DNA of 64,000 nucleotides from assembly GCF_000264995.1 (NCBI RefSeq), contig NW_006767452.1, positions 279,496 through 343,495 of the forward strand. Reading direction: 5' to 3'. Made by a program: the position numbers and the translations under genes. Below, in pieces: positions 23,339 through 35,688 of this stretch (position 1 is the stretch's first letter; each line of letters begins with the position of its first letter). This stretch comes from Punctularia strigosozonata HHB-11173 SS5. Lineage: Eukaryota > Basidiomycota > Agaricomycetes > Corticiales > Punctulariaceae. The notes beneath the pieces were generated by a model. That model was not told the origin of the DNA and searched no databases. It saw nothing but the letters and a program-made list of their open reading frames with translations.

Positions 23339-24265
23339 TCACTCGATCTGTGGCGCTTGCGCAGTCCCGTCGCCATATTGCTTCGGCTGTGTTTCAAGTA
23401 AGGATCAGCAAGGCCCTGTCAGCAAAGAAACGCATCTTACCTCCGTCTTCGCAGCGTTTTTGTCTTTTTCGAATTCCTTAACGCGTGGATCGTCCATCAT
23501 TTTCATGACGGTGTCTGCCTGAAACTTCTTGAAGAGGAAGCCCAATCCTGAGAAAAGGTTATATCAAACCTGGACAATAAATGGCACGCGAAAGAAACCC
23601 ACCTTCATGCGAGTAGTCTTTGGAATTGGCCTGATCCTTGTGATACTTCACTTGCACGAAATCGGAGTCCTTCGTTTCCGGGTCGAGCGACAAGCTGACA
23701 AGAGCGTTGATGGTCGTGCTCTTATGGATGCCAGCGAATGTCCATGTCTGAGATTATAGCATGTGAGGGCAATGTACGGTATAAAGAACAAAGGATAATT
23801 TACCTGCTCATTCTTAAATTGGATAAGCTCGGGATCATTCTTGATGACCTCGTATCTTTCATTCTTACTCTCTTTGAATAGCTTCGGAAGCGCAAACCTG
23901 TGTGATACTTTCAGCATACATTAGAAAAGGAGTGCCAGACGACGAGTGTACCATTGCCCTGCCATCTTGTACCGATCATTGGCGTAGACGAACTGATCGT
24001 CGTAGACGCAGTCCGCCGTGTACCGCTTCACTTTAGACACAGTCGGCTTGCACGAGTAAAGATCGATGATGTCGTCGATCAACCGTTGGCGGTTCGGCGG
24101 AAGAGGGATCGATTTCGAAGGATCCGGGGTCCTGGGAATGCGAGCAATTGTTGAGTGTCGATTCGTGAGGCAACGCTCAGAGCATACGCACCAATCGTCG
24201 GTGGAGTGGGTCTGCCTAACTTCGAACTCTTCTCCCGGCGCTCCAGCGGGTGCTATGGACGACAT
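23339..24265 (-). CDS. SnoaL/NTF2-like fold protein, fungal conserved
   Basis: Exons joined by four or five short introns give about 200 residues: an N-terminal unstructured segment, PPNRQRLIDDIIDLYSCKPT, then RYTADCVYDDQFVYANDRYK, KNERYEVIKNDPELIQFKNE, SLSLDPETKDSDFVQVKYHK and a charged Lys/Asp/Glu-rich C-terminus. The pattern of an alpha-helix followed by Asp-Asp-x-Phe and curved beta strands matches the cystatin-like SnoaL/NTF2 superfold of a common basidiomycete hypothetical protein. No catalytic role can be assigned. The stop is a TGA in a short last exon. An in-frame ATG at 24364 would add a basic, Ala-rich leader that looks like a mitochondrial presequence; which start is used is open. 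Confidence 0.75.
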
Positions 24266-24647
24266 GTTGACAGTTAGTTGCGGACGGGTGTGACGGTACG
24301 CGGGGATAGCTGCAGCTCCAAGGAGAAAACCACCGGCGGTGCGTAGGCGGACGGGGTGCAGCATCAAGGTGGGTTCGTGTCTCAATCCGCCGCCCGCCTG
24401 GGTACATGATATATACTGTTTCATGCCTGTCAGGAGCTAACGTCGAGCGAGCGAGCGTCATGATTGCGGTCATGGACGCTGGGGATCGGGCGGGATCGAG
24501 CAAGACGGTGAGTTCGTGTTCAAACGCGGTGGTGGCGTGGGACTACAGGCAATGCTTGCTCGAGTCGCCGCTACCATGACTTGGCTAATCCGTGAAGGGG
24601 ATTACTGCTTCCGTGTAATCCCTTGAGGGCAGCTCCGTGCGGATGTA
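24266..24647. other. short intergenic region
   Basis: Promoter of the SnoaL-like gene and 3' flank of the Tcd gene. If the upstream ATG at 24364 is used for the SnoaL-like gene, the first 99 bases are coding. Nothing else seen. Confidence 0.5.
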
Positions 24648-26813
24648 TCATACAGACAGCACCCACTGCCGATACTTCTCGATCTCCCTCGCCCTGGCTT
24701 GCACCAGCTTCTCAACCTCCTCGCCCCAGACTTCTACAGGCCGCTTCCGCGTCGATTTCGCACCCTCCCCGTCACCCGCTTCCGCCCCCGCATCCTCCTC
24801 CGCTCGCGAATGATACCGCACTTCGAGCCGATCGCTCACGTCCTGCGGCTCCTCCGCGATCTCCTCCGACGGCGTCACGAACTCTTCCTTGGGCGTCACG
24901 AACTCGACCGACGCGCTGCTCATCGACAACGAGCTCTCTCTCGAACGCTGCTCGTGCGCAGGCGGCGAGATCTCGAGATGGCTCGGCGGCGCGACCTCGG
25001 TGGCGATGGAGGACACGGAAGCGTCCAAAAGCGGTTCCGGGGACGACGTGCGCGGCACGGTGCCGGAAGCGGTTGATGACGATGACGACGGGACGGTTTT
25101 CCCGGACGCCTTCGTTTGCTTCGTAACACCGAAGCATTCTACTGTGTGCCGTTCCGCATCCGGGAAGTCCATGACGACGATGTTTTCCAGGCTGACCGGT
25201 TTCTCCGGGTCCCATCGCACCAGGGTTGGGCGATTGGCGACCTGCATGTTCGGTGGTGAGCGGGTACGTCTGATGTCGCAGAAAGCGTAGGTGATCTCAC
25301 GAGGTGCGGGGGGATCACCGATCTCCCAACGTGCAGATCCTCGAACACGAGAGAAACGTCGTCTTCGTCGATAGGTAGGCGTCTGCCGCGACAGCGGTGT
25401 GAGCATGGATCGCGATTCGGAGCGTGCACCGGATCTCACTGTATGACCTGACCCTGGATCCGGCTCTCCCGCGTACATAGATCGCGGAATAGCTTTTCGT
25501 ACAGTTTCCGCCTGTTCAAGATCGGGAGCGGGTTCAAGATCGGCTTGCCGGCCAACGCGCAGACGATGTACGACGCAATGTGCAACCCGAATATCGCCGG
25601 AAGCGGTCCGTACACGGGCAGAATGCGGACCCGGAAGTCGTCGAAGACGCCGAGCTCCTTGACGTTGCCTTTCTGGAACTCTTCTTCAGGCAGAGGCAGC
25701 AGTTTCACGTCTCCGGGCACTTCGGTCGAGTACACGACCGGGATGTCCTGAGTCACTCCTGCATTTCGTTTCCGTGAGCGGAGGATTCCGGAGGAAATGG
25801 AATGGCTCACCTAGGAGTTTCAGGCGTCGACGCACTGATCGCGCGAGCGGGTCGTAGTGCGTGTTGGAGATGTCGGCGATTTGGACTCGGGTCGGGTCTG
25901 ACTTGGCACCGGCACCCATCGAGGAGAAAACCTGGACAGAAAATCATTACTATTATATCCCTTTTGTGTTATGCAACGGCCAATGCTAGCCTTGATGCCG
26001 TGTTCGTGGCAATAGTGCAGGAGGTCGACTTTCGTAGATATGTTGTCGATGGCATCTTTAGAATCGACTTGGTCAGTATACAAGCAGAGAACCGTGTTGG
26101 ACATGACACACCGATCACCCAATCCGCGCCGTCCAAGAGCCTCGCACCATCCTCTTTACGCCAGATATCGACGCAAGGTTCTACGTGTATCCAGCGCGCG
26201 AACGAATCTAGGGCCCTCGCGACGCATTCAACCTTGGGAGTACCCACATCCTTCAGCGACGCGGTCGCATGCCGGTTGAGGGACGAAAGGGTGACATAGT
26301 CAAAGTCCACGAGACGAATCTTTGACACTCCTCTACGAACTCAAGGTGAGCCGGCATCGCGGTAGGATAATCGAAAGCCGCGTACGAGCGTGCAAGCATA
26401 ACCGCTGCCCAGCTACCCACCCCACCGCATCCCACCACGACCACACTCCCTTCCCGAACCTTGCCCATCGCCTCCTCCCCGAAAAACGCGTAGTTGCGCG
26501 CGAGCTGCTCCCGTATAAGTTCCTCCGAGTACGAAAACGCTTCATCCGGCGTCCTCCCACCACCGCCCGGCCCTTCCACGACCCTCTCCTTCCGAGAATC
26601 CGCTTGGGCCGGGTCGTAGCCATAGTCATCCGGAACGGGTCTCGGCGGTCGCTGCGAGATGGAGCGCGCGACCTCTTCCGCGAGCTCTTGCCGACGTTTC
26701 GACTTCGTGTAGGCGTTGTAGGCTGTGATCGCAGACGCGGTCGCGGCCGAGGCTGCAAGCGCGGCGTAGACGAGTTGCGCCCGATGCGACTTGAAGAGCT
26801 CCGGATCCGGCAT
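24648..26813 (-). CDS. tRNA threonylcarbamoyladenosine dehydratase (TcdA/Tcd1/2 family)
   Basis: An E1-like adenylating enzyme that cyclises t6A37 in tRNA to ct6A; yeast Tcd1/Tcd2 sit on the mitochondrial outer membrane. Here an N-terminal helix (residues about 10-35, Ala-rich) would serve as the anchor. Then come the family's SYSEELIREQLARNYAFFG motif, the nucleotide loop VVVVGCGGVGSWAA, the LVDFDYVTLSSLNRHA strand, the AIDNISTKVDLLHYCH segment and the conserved SSMGAGAKSDPTRVQIADIS block. The C-terminal domain carries GPLPAIFGLHIASYI. A Ser/Glu-rich stretch near the end is poorly conserved. About eight short introns. The product ends at a TGA at 24648. Housekeeping tRNA modification gene; identity is well supported by continuous motif order. 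Confidence 0.92.
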
Positions 26814-27061
26814 GTATGAATGCGGCAGTCACGGGAATGGCAAGCACTTCGGGCAAAGCAGCCAGTCGCTTTCTTCCGGATATCCTCAAGACGGACAGAG
26901 TCGTGTTAATAGTATTGACACCACCGTGGTACGCAATTACGTCGGCATCCTCGCCAAAGGTATCCTCGCTACGTCCGGTCACGTGTCCTTGCCCGAGTCC
27001 AAGCGTTTTCTGTCGCCTTAGCGTTGAAACGTTCACGAATGATCCCAACACCGATATCCGG

Positions 27062-27900
27062 TCACTTATGACGGTAGAAAGATGCACATTCGTGAAAAAT
27101 GGGATCTAAATCTCGCATTCCCTGCGCTTTAGCCTTGTCTCGGAACCTCGTCAGGTTCACGACATCCGCCAGTCCGAGCTTGTCGGCCTCCTCTACCGAC
27201 AACGGCTCGGGTCGCTCTGCGTAATGCTGGAAACCGGCACGCAGAAGGACTCCAGTATGAGAGTACTTTCTGGCAGTAAGGATCTACAGACCAAGTCTAA
27301 GCACTAGGAAGGATGAAAGATAATAAGGGTAAACACCTGCGAGACGGGATCTTGGGAAAATTGCGACAGCACTTTATAGGCGACGCTGGTGATATCGTCG
27401 AACTGGTACTTGTGCGACACCTGCAGGATGGTTTCCCATTCGGGCATGGTCTTGTCGAAATTCGACTCGGATATTCTTTGCCATATGGGGGTATGGAAAA
27501 CGTAAGTGGAGGTGCACACCGGGGGTTGCGCGCACCATGCAGAGAGATTGGTGCTACCTACCGGCAGTAGTACATCCAGAGAAAGAGCGCAAAGGCGTCG
27601 GCGGACGTGCCTTCCAGCCGTATCGGCGTGTCGTCCGATAGGCCTTCGACATCGTGGCCATCTGGCGCCGGCAGCGAGAACATCGTGCGGAAGACCTCGG
27701 AATCCCGCTTGAAGAAGTATCGATGGATGCGAAAGAGGATTCCATCCACCTGACAACGAATGAACAGCACGTTCCGGGCATGAAGTGAGCGGTTCGTAAA
27801 TACTAACGAGGAGAACCAGGTTTCCGTCTTCAATGTAGTAATCAGGGTGATGGGGAGGGGCGGCGGACGCTTCCGAGTTGTTTTCTGCTTGCAAATCCAT
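27062..27900 (-). CDS. BTB/POZ domain protein
   Basis: Exons joined by GT-AG introns read: Met-Asp-Leu-Gln start, then YYIEDGNLVLLVDGILFRIH, RYFFKRDSEVFRTMFSLP, a loop, LEGTSADAFALFLWMYY and a helical C-terminal part (WETILQVSHKYQFDDITSVA, then a repeated-helix tail rich in Leu, Ala and Glu). This is the order of a basidiomycete BTB domain (degenerate kelch-less type), used as a dimerisation or cullin-3 adaptor module. About 200 residues; small. The last exon (27062-27250 or so) encodes a conserved-looking helix ending at TGA. Specific partners unknown. Confidence 0.85.
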
Positions 27901-28324
27901 CGGTGTCACTGTTTACATTGGTTCCTCCACCCTGCAAGTCGAGGGACTCGGCGTAGATCCGGAGCAGAAACGAAGGAAGGATGTCGATGAGAGCACACAG
28001 CCACGATCATGACATGCCAGTCACGCCCCAGCAAAGAGCTGAGATTGTGCTGTACATCGCGATATGACAATCCTGTGCGATCTAGATACAGTCGTTGAGC
28101 TCATGCGGTCTGCGCATGGTTGACCGATATACGGAACAATTCAGCAAGACAGAATACCGCTACATAGTGTTTAATATTATCGATTGTGTGTATAGTCTGA
28201 CTGGAGATTCGTGATAATACAGATGTCAACGCGGGACCATGGTCCCTATGCATGCATATATACGTAGCCGACGAAACATTCGATGCGATGTGTGCGATGT
28301 GTATATCGATTGTCTGTTGTTTGC
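27901..28324. other. intergenic spacer
   Basis: Contains the BTB gene promoter and the 3' flank of mex67. Short AT-rich runs only. Confidence 0.5.
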
Positions 28325-30649
28325 CTACAAGAAAGCGTCCCTCGGCAGTTGCACCTGCATTACGGAGTGAGCACGCGTCGTCAACCTCGTTGAGGCAGGG
28401 ATGCGATCTCACCTTGAACTCCTTAAATTTGGCGATCGCCGCATCCACGTTCCACCCCGCATTCTGCAAGCAATCGAGGGTGTACGTAACGTTCAGGCCC
28501 GTCTTCTGCGAGACCTGTACGACCATCGTCCGCTGGGGTTCGGGCTGCATGACATGGGTCAGCCACTGTCGTTCATACACGGCTAGCAGGATGAGACGTA
28601 CTATGGGTGCGAGCTCCTCCACTGGAGGTATCGGATCGCCTGCCTGTACGCGCATCGGGCCAGGCTTCCACGCCTCATGGCTCGAATACGCACGCACGAG
28701 CAGCTGGTCGGAAAGGATGACGACGTCCCATCCCGCCGCTTTCGCGGGCGACCCTGCGGGTGACGGCGCGAGCACAAACGAGCGGTCGAATGATCGTATG
28801 CCGCCCACGGGTTCTGTGATACCAACGAATCAGGTACATTCCTAGGAACGAAGGGGCCGAAGACGCACGTTCTGTCAATTGCCCGTGCACGTTCACGAAC
28901 AGCGTCGTGCTCTCGCCCTGACCGACAGGCCACGCATCCACGCAAAACTTCTCGGGCGCGCCCGTCACGTCATGCACCGTCTGCGGCAGGTCGATGAGCG
29001 CCTTCACCGCGTCCTCTGCACCGACGTGGAGGCTCTTCAGCGTCTTCGCGACCGCACCGCCCATCCTACTCAAGTTCCGCGAGCCGCCGTTGCCGCCGTT
29101 CAGCCACGGCGACCACTCGAGCTTGGTTTGGTTCGGCATCTCCTTCGAGTGGTGGAAGCCTTGTATGCGCGCACGGGGCGGGATGGACGTGTTCGCAGAG
29201 AAGGAGAAGGTGGCGCCGGGGTGGTAGACGGAGGCGAGCGCGGGGCGGTTGGTGTCAAAGAAGGAGAAGAAGCTGTTTACACCCGGTCAGTTATTGAACC
29301 GGGCGAGGTGGTGAGCTGAACGCACCGGGTGAGGAAATTGCTGACGATGATGCCGTCGACGCCTGTGATGAGTGACGGCCCCATTTCGTATGGGAAGGTC
29401 GTCGCAGTCGGTTTTGAGGGCCCCGCGGGTGCGGGTACGGCTGATGTACTTGGGTTGTCGAAGGAGATCTTCGTGATCGGTTCTTGATCCAGCATTTCCA
29501 GCTGTGGAAACTTGCGTATCACAGAACTGATGGAAGATGGATGAGCCTAGACGTAGCATGGACGGAAAATGCCTGACTAACCTGCGGTACTGGTTCAACT
29601 TCCCGTTGGCGATCTCGTTCTCCCGTAGCGGGTTGCCGATGAGGATGAGTTCGCGGAGATGTTCAAGTTTCTCCTTACGGCCGGAGATGTAGTCGAGGTC
29701 TCTCCATACTCGGAAGTTGTTGCCTTCCAGAGACAAGTTGGCGAGCTTGGGAAGATAGTGGGCGAGGGTAGAGATCAGATGTCCTGATCGAAGGTTGTTG
29801 TGTGCGAGTGACACTGTTTGGACCTAAGCGCAATGTGAGTACATATACACGGAGCTCGCGAAAGGGAATCCACCTCGGGTTTGCATATCTGAGATGCAAA
29901 TTTGAAGATAACAGCCGCTTCTTTCGCGGAGCCGCCGGGCACGCCAGGCGGAGTGAGATTGTGTTGTTTCAATAGTTCGTCCTCAGCCATTCGCTGATAC
30001 GCGAGTCAACGTCCGTCCTGACTCAGCAAGGAACAGGGCACAACGCACCTCGAGGTTGAGAAATCTTGTGGCGGGATTCCATCGCTTCTCCACAAACTGC
30101 TTCCAAACATCCAACACCTTGGTGCCGGGAGACAATCGAGATGATGTGGCGCCCGGGGCACCGACAGCATTCCTGCGTAACCGGCTCACCGCCGCCGTCG
30201 ATCGTGCGGCGCCACGGATGGCGAGTGCGGCATCGGAGGAGCCTGCGAGGCGTGCGGCAAGCTATTCGACAGGCGGGCGGCGAGGAGGCAGAGCCGGCAA
30301 TGAAGTAATAGGTGAGCTACATGTTACACAGAGACGCCACATCGCTGCGACAGACAGGAGAGCCGGAGAGCCGGCGCGCCGCGGAAACAAGAGGTCAGAG
30401 GGCTACGAGAATATTTACCAGTGCAGATCTAGACGGGTTCGCCGAGTCCTTGTATGCGTCGATCGGGCGTGGCCGGTGGGATCGTATCTTGGAAGGGCCC
30501 TTGCGCCCGCCGGGCTTGTCGCTAGCGTCGCGCATGCGGACGTCCCGCTCCCGTTCGATGAGACCGGCGCTGCGGAGCGCACTCGCGGCGACGGACGCGC
30601 TCGGCTGGGCGGATGTGGTGGCCGATAGCATCGTGGACGGCGAGCTCAT
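28325..30649 (-). CDS. MEX67: mRNA export receptor Mex67/NXF1
   Basis: Domain order is that of NXF1: a basic N-terminal region; a linker; leucine-rich repeats ([40 protein letters not shown]); an NTF2-like domain starting near [12 protein letters not shown] (heterodimerises with Mtr2/p15); and a TAP-C UBA-like domain containing [20 protein letters not shown] that binds FG nucleoporins. The final short exon after a GT-AG intron supplies the Pro-Arg-Asp-Ala-Phe-Leu terminus typical of the family. The RNA-binding segment lies in the Arg/Lys-rich N-terminal part encoded around 30030-30250. Exons joined by roughly seven introns; the first intron is about 190 bp, longer than the others. I start at the ATG at 30649, the first in frame with the RNA-binding segment, but the exact N-terminus is uncertain. 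Confidence 0.92.
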
Positions 30650-31234
30650 CGTCGTCGGCGTCGGCGGGCGATGTGGACGGTGGAGGTCGAGGGGTGAGGC
30701 TGAGGCTGCACGAGACGGGTCGAGAAGTGGCACAGTTCAGAACTGTGCGGTCACCGGATGAGGCAAGAGGAACCGCGCTGGGTGAGTCGGAGAAGGCGGT
30801 GCATGAAATCATTTACTTCCACGTGACTCGTCGCTACCGGCGCAAAACGGAGCTTGTTGTTCTGCGCCTGCACGGCACGATGAGCAAGAACAAAAAGGGC
30901 GCGCGTAGAAGCACATAACGACTCAGGAGCTGCTGGGTCAAAAGCGTCGACGAGGACACGCTGGCTTGCCTCGGTGAGCAAAACCAAGCCGTTCAGCTCG
31001 GCTGGTCGAGCCGGTGTGAAACCTCTGCGAGGATTCCCACGGGGTTAATGATATCGGGGTTTCCGCCCCTTGTTTCCTTTTCGCCTCGCTTTGCGCCCTC
31101 GCCTGCATTCCTCGAGGCCCAAAACGTCCGCGAACCGTGACACCAATAATCCCCTCGTCGCCGGCCCGACCCCACACAGCAACGCCGAGCCACCCCCGCC
31201 CGCTTTGCCGCTCAAGCGTACACAATAGGCGCAG
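30650..31234. promoter_or_regulatory. bidirectional promoter between mex67 and the first SANT gene
   Basis: Divergent starts 585 bp apart. The half nearer the SANT gene is GC-rich and CpG-rich, while the part near 30900-30950 has few T tracts. No TATA box stands out. Open frames here are not protein-like in composition. Confidence 0.5.
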
Positions 31235-33187
31235 ATGGCGTCCACCCTATCGCATGCCCTGCAGCCTGCGTACGGCGATGCCCAGTATACGCCGTACAAC
31301 TCCCACGCCGTAACGTCCTCCGGCGGGGCGAGCGCCGCCAACGCAAGCGCGAACGGCGCCACCGCACCCTCCCATCAGCGTCACGAAGAGGAGGAGGAGG
31401 AAGAAGAGGAGGAAGAGGAGGAGGTCGTCGAGGACGCTCTAGACGACTCCCGCCGGCATCCGAGTCACTCCACCGCCTCGGGGACGGCGAACGCAAGGTG
31501 ACCCTCTGAGCGCCGAGCCACTTCTCGCCGTGCCGCAGTCGGACTGACCGCTGGGTGTTAGCGCGGCCGCTCGTGCAGCTTCAGATGCCAAAACAGCCGG
31601 GACGTCCGACCCGGCCGCGCGTGTCGAGGGGCACGATCCGAACGCGAAGCGGAGGCCCGGCCGACCGAAAGGTTCGAAGACGAAGAGGCCTCGTCCGGAC
31701 GCGCAGGTGGCCTCCAAGGGCGGGCAGTATCCAGGCTTCAAGCAGCTCTCTCCCCAAGGTGTTCCGTCGGATCTACACCCCCAACACCAGTCGTATTATG
31801 ATTTCCAATGGAGGGTGCTGAACCTCTGTTCGGAGTTTTATAACGCCGCGGAAGAGTTGATTGTGGGTGAAACGGACGCGCGAATGATTAGCTGAGACTG
31901 ATAGGTCTGTTCATGTTGACAGAAAGGGACACAACCTTTGGTCATCGCCCAAAACTACCAGATGGGTCCTGGTGCCCACGTCGATCCCATGGCCATGCTC
32001 GCCGAAGCGAAACGTATCTGCGATACCTTGGTGACGCTTCTCTTCATATCGCGCTGCTCTATTTCCTTATCCGCCTCCCGTAGATGGCAAATCCGCAACA
32101 GCTCGTTGCGCGTCCGCCACCCTCTATCTACCCAGTCGTCCATCATTATCCACCGCCTGCGCCTGCGTCCACCTCCAACGCGACGACGTCCAGTCCTTCC
32201 GTCATTAGCACCACTCAAACCTTCGCAATGCCGCTCGCCGCTGGCCCGCACCCGCCTCCGCACCACATGCCCTATCCGGGCGTGTACGCCCCGCCTCCAG
32301 GCGCGCAGTATCCCACCGCGCCGTACTACCAAGCCCCGCCATACTTCTACGCCCAGCAGCCGCCGCAGTCGACGTCATACTCAACGTCCCAGAGCCAGAC
32401 GCCACCGACGACGTCGTCCACGACGGCCCCGTCATCGTCCGCCCCTTCGGCAACGACGAGCGCGAGCACCGCGGCGACGCAGCTCGCGTTCGCGCGAAAC
32501 GGGCGCGAGGGCGCGTGGAGCGCGGAGGAAGAGGAGCGGCTGCGGAAGCTGGCCGAGGATAGTAAGACCGACGGTTCGCTGAAGACTGGCGAGATCGACT
32601 GGGATTGGGTCATTTCCCAATGGGGGTTCAGTCGCACGAGGTCAGTCTGCGTCCACAATCTGATTGCGGTCCAATCAAACGAAGCTCATATCTAACCCGC
32701 CCACAGACACCAGATTCTCATCAAAGCGACCGCTATGGGCCTGAAAGAGACCTCGACGCGACCGACCAAGCGTAGGCGTGAAACGGATTCCGTGCAGCCT
32801 CAGGACCCAACGCCTGTCCCGACGCCCACGCCAGCAACAGGTCCGGCGCCGACGGCGTCGCCCCACAGCCACGCGTCCTCCGTGCACGCCTCGCCGATGC
32901 AGCACCACCCGCCCACGCCTTCGCAGGCGCATACGCGCCCGCCGTCGACTTCCTCCCACCCCGAGTACGCCCACCCGGCGACGAGCGCGCCGCACCTGTC
33001 CTGGCCGACGCCCTCCCCGACCGCGAACGGCGGCGGGCCGCCCGGGTTCTCCGGGTTCAGGCATATGACCGGCACCGGGCAGACGATGAAGCCGAACTCG
33101 TCGAGCTCCGCTCCGGGCCCGCCGCTGATCAACTATATGTATACTCCCAACGGGCAGGGAGGCGTCACCAGGAGCGCGAAAGCGTGA
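31235..33187 (+). CDS. AT-hook/SANT (Myb-like) regulatory protein
   Basis: Exons 31235-31497, 31562-31862, 31923-32030, 32084-32640 and 32707-33187 give 569 residues. Order: disordered start; an acidic run of about 13 Glu (31385-31424); an AT-hook-type core RRPGRPKGSK; a helical segment QSYYDFQWRVLNLCSEFYNA conserved in fungal SANT proteins; a Pro/Tyr/Ser-rich low-complexity region; a SANT-like module WSAEEEERLRKLAEDSK through WDWVISQWGFSRTRHQI, with the tryptophans expected of Myb-type helices; then Arg/Lys-rich nuclear localisation (TKRRR) and a long Pro/Ser/His-rich tail. Likely a chromatin-bound transcription regulator. Shares its general plan with the next gene downstream, without clear sequence identity outside the SANT part. 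Confidence 0.85.
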
Positions 33188-33760
33188 CGAGAGATCTGTG
33201 ACGCGCTGGCGGCCCATAGATAAAACGTTGCCTGCTAGTTGACGTACTTATCCCGGGGTTTCGCTTTCCGGCCGGGAGGCCAAACATACGGACCTTGGTG
33301 TGAATGTAATCCGCTGTAGCTTAGATGTCACGTATAACTTGTTTAGTGGTCGGGATCGATTGTTGATTCTATCCTTTCTCTGGATTGGACGAGTTGAGCT
33401 TGCGGGCGCTGATCGGGGTTGGCCCACGTGGCAGCGCAACTGTAAAACGCGCGGTTCGCCCCAATGGGCATTGGTGATATCGGACCGTGGCGGGCGTTCG
33501 TCGTTGGTTGCAGTCCAGCGATTCGCCCAGACCAATCCCACTGCGGTACTGCTCACCAGGATCGCCAACGATCGCGAGCCGCCGTCGCCATCGTCGACCG
33601 CAAAAATTCGATTTGATCCCGCCGCGGGTTGCAACCCAGCTACAGCATCTGCCCACGCCGAGCCGGTTCGCGGGCACACCCACCGCACACAGCTTCCCTC
33701 CCAGCCGCCTCGGTTCGCTCGTCCACCTCTCGGCGCGGAACAAGGGGGCGCAAGAAAAAA
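33188..33760. promoter_or_regulatory. intergenic region with an E-box, upstream of the second SANT gene
   Basis: Between the end of the first SANT gene and the ATG at 33761. A CCACGTGG palindrome at 33424-33431, about 330 bp before the ATG, sits in sequence broadly like that before the AT-hook gene at 5722 (CACGTG followed by GCAGC and a Gly/Cys-poor A-rich run). I see no gene on either strand. Confidence 0.45.
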
Positions 33761-35429
33761 ATGCAGGCGTCGCTCCAACACTCCCCCGCCGAGCTGAGCC
33801 ACGCCTTCGGGCCCGTCGCGCCCCATCCGCACGGCGCCCCGCCGAACGCGGGCCTCCTCCCTAACGCGGGCTACCAGTACCGCCTCTCGTCGTCCCCGCC
33901 GCTGCTCAACGCCGCGTCCGAGCAGCAGCAGCAGCAGCAGCAAGGCATCGCCGATCCCTCGGGCGTCGCGCTTCTGCAGGTCGCGCAGTCCGCTTCGTCG
34001 TCCTCGTCGTCGGCCCAGCAGCACCAGCACAAGCGGAAAGACGATCAGGCGGGCGCGAGCGTCGCGATCCCGCGCAAACGGCGGCGGCACGAGGGCGCGG
34101 ATCCATCCGACGAGGGCCCGAACGGCGGGCCCAAGCACTGGACGGACGAGGAGAAGACGCGGCTGTTTCGATGGGTGATGGGCCCCGGCCGGGACCTGCA
34201 GTTCAACTCCCTCCGGGCGAGCAAGAACGGCTGCCTGCGCGAGGTTCGTCGGCTCTCTCTCTCTCTCCCTCTCTCTCTCCAGCCTCGTTTGATGCCGTGC
34301 GATACTCACACCCGTTTCCACAAGTGCGCGCAGCAGGTGTTCGGCGGGCGGAAGACGTACCAGGCGCTGAAGGGCGCCTTCGAGCGCAGCTTTGCCGTGT
34401 TCAGGCAGATCTACCAGCTTGAGTCGGTGACGGCGCATATGGCGGACCGGAACGTGAACGTGGTCGACGTCCCCGCCGCGCGTATGCAGGAGTACGAGCG
34501 TCGAATACAGGCCGCCCGAGAGAAAGGGGTTGACACCGGCACGCTCAATGCTCGGACCATCGATCAGTGGCATCGGCTGGGATGGTATGATCTATTCTAC
34601 ACCCGGTCAGCGAACGCTCCTCTCCATCCCCCCTTCCGTCGGTCACCACTGAGTCCCACTCGTCGCCAGATACCACGGAGATCCCGCCACGACCAAACCG
34701 TCCTCGCATCGCGAGCGGCCCAACCAGTCCGTGAACGATGACCGCGACGAGCACGACGACGAGCACGGCCGATCGGACCTGTTCGGCAACGACGGCTCTG
34801 GCGGACTTGACGACGCCTTCGACCATCCGCACACGCAGGACGAGCCGCTCACGAGCGACGCGCACCTCGCCTACCTCCCGGCGCCGCCGACGCCCGAGCC
34901 CCGGCCGGCCGTCCGCGCACCTTCGTCCTCCTCGTCGCTCTCTCATGCCATGCCCCCGTCTCCCTCCGCCCCGCGGCCACCTCCGCGTCAACTCCAGCCT
35001 CAAACCCAGCTCCAACCCAAGCCGTCGGCCATGGCGCCGCCGCCGCCGCCGCCGCCACCCCCACAAACGGCCGCGACGCTCCCCTCCCCCTCCTCCAGCA
35101 GCACGCTGTCTCACCTCTCGTCCCCCGCTTCCACAGTCGCCACCAGCGTCAGCGCCCTATCCGACGACGCGCCGCCCGCCGTCTCGCCCTCCAACCTCGT
35201 GCCGACCGTCGCCGCGATCCTGAAGACGCAGAGCCAGGTGATCGACTACATCAAGAAGCGGGACGCGCGGGAGGAGGAGGAGACGAGGAAGAAGGTCGAC
35301 GGCGAGCAGCTGCAGAAGGTGCAGATGAAGGCCGAGTTCGCGACGAAGATCGTGAGCGATCCGAACGCGGACGTGACGGTGAAGGCGGCCGCGGCGGACT
35401 ATCTGAAGAGGCTCTTCTTGAGCGATTAG
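33761..35429 (+). CDS. SANT/Myb-like regulatory protein, second of a tandem pair
   Basis: Exons 33761-34243, 34325-34605 and 34670-35429 encode 507 residues. It begins with a disordered region containing a Gln run, then Lys/Arg-rich KRRRHEG, followed by a Trp-containing Myb/SANT-like domain (HWTDEEKTRLFRWVMG, then CAQQVFGGRKTYQALKGAF and RTIDQWHRLGWYDLFYTR). The central part is acidic, then long Pro/Ser low-complexity sequence, and the last 80 residues form a probable coiled coil (KTQSQVIDYIKKRDAREEEE through EFATKIVSDPN). The first intron (34244-34324) carries a pure CT polypyrimidine tract. Same orientation as the first SANT gene, separated by 573 bp. Likely DNA-binding; targets unknown. 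Confidence 0.85.
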
Positions 35430-35688
35430 TAACATATATATAACGCACACCGTCGAATCTTGAGCGGTTTGAACGCTTGTGGCGTCGATCGTTTGTATAC
35501 GGGCGGATGAGTGCCGTTGTCGTAACAGCGCAGCGGCCTGCCGTCTTTCTGTATGTACCGTATACATATTATAAGCATAGCGCGCGTTCGGCTCTGGAAG
35601 ATCTGAACTGCGGAACGGACGCGCGCGGACCTCCGTCCCGAACGGCCGAGCGACCATTTCTTCTCCGAGTTGGCTGTCGACGTCGATC

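Noticed and set aside
30056-30628. 190-codon plus-strand frame opposite mex67
   Set aside because: Antisense to the Arg-rich N-terminal exons of mex67; no independent evidence.
34255-34281. CT repeat in the second SANT gene considered as a regulatory repeat
   Set aside because: It is inside the first intron next to its donor; a simple microsatellite is enough explanation.
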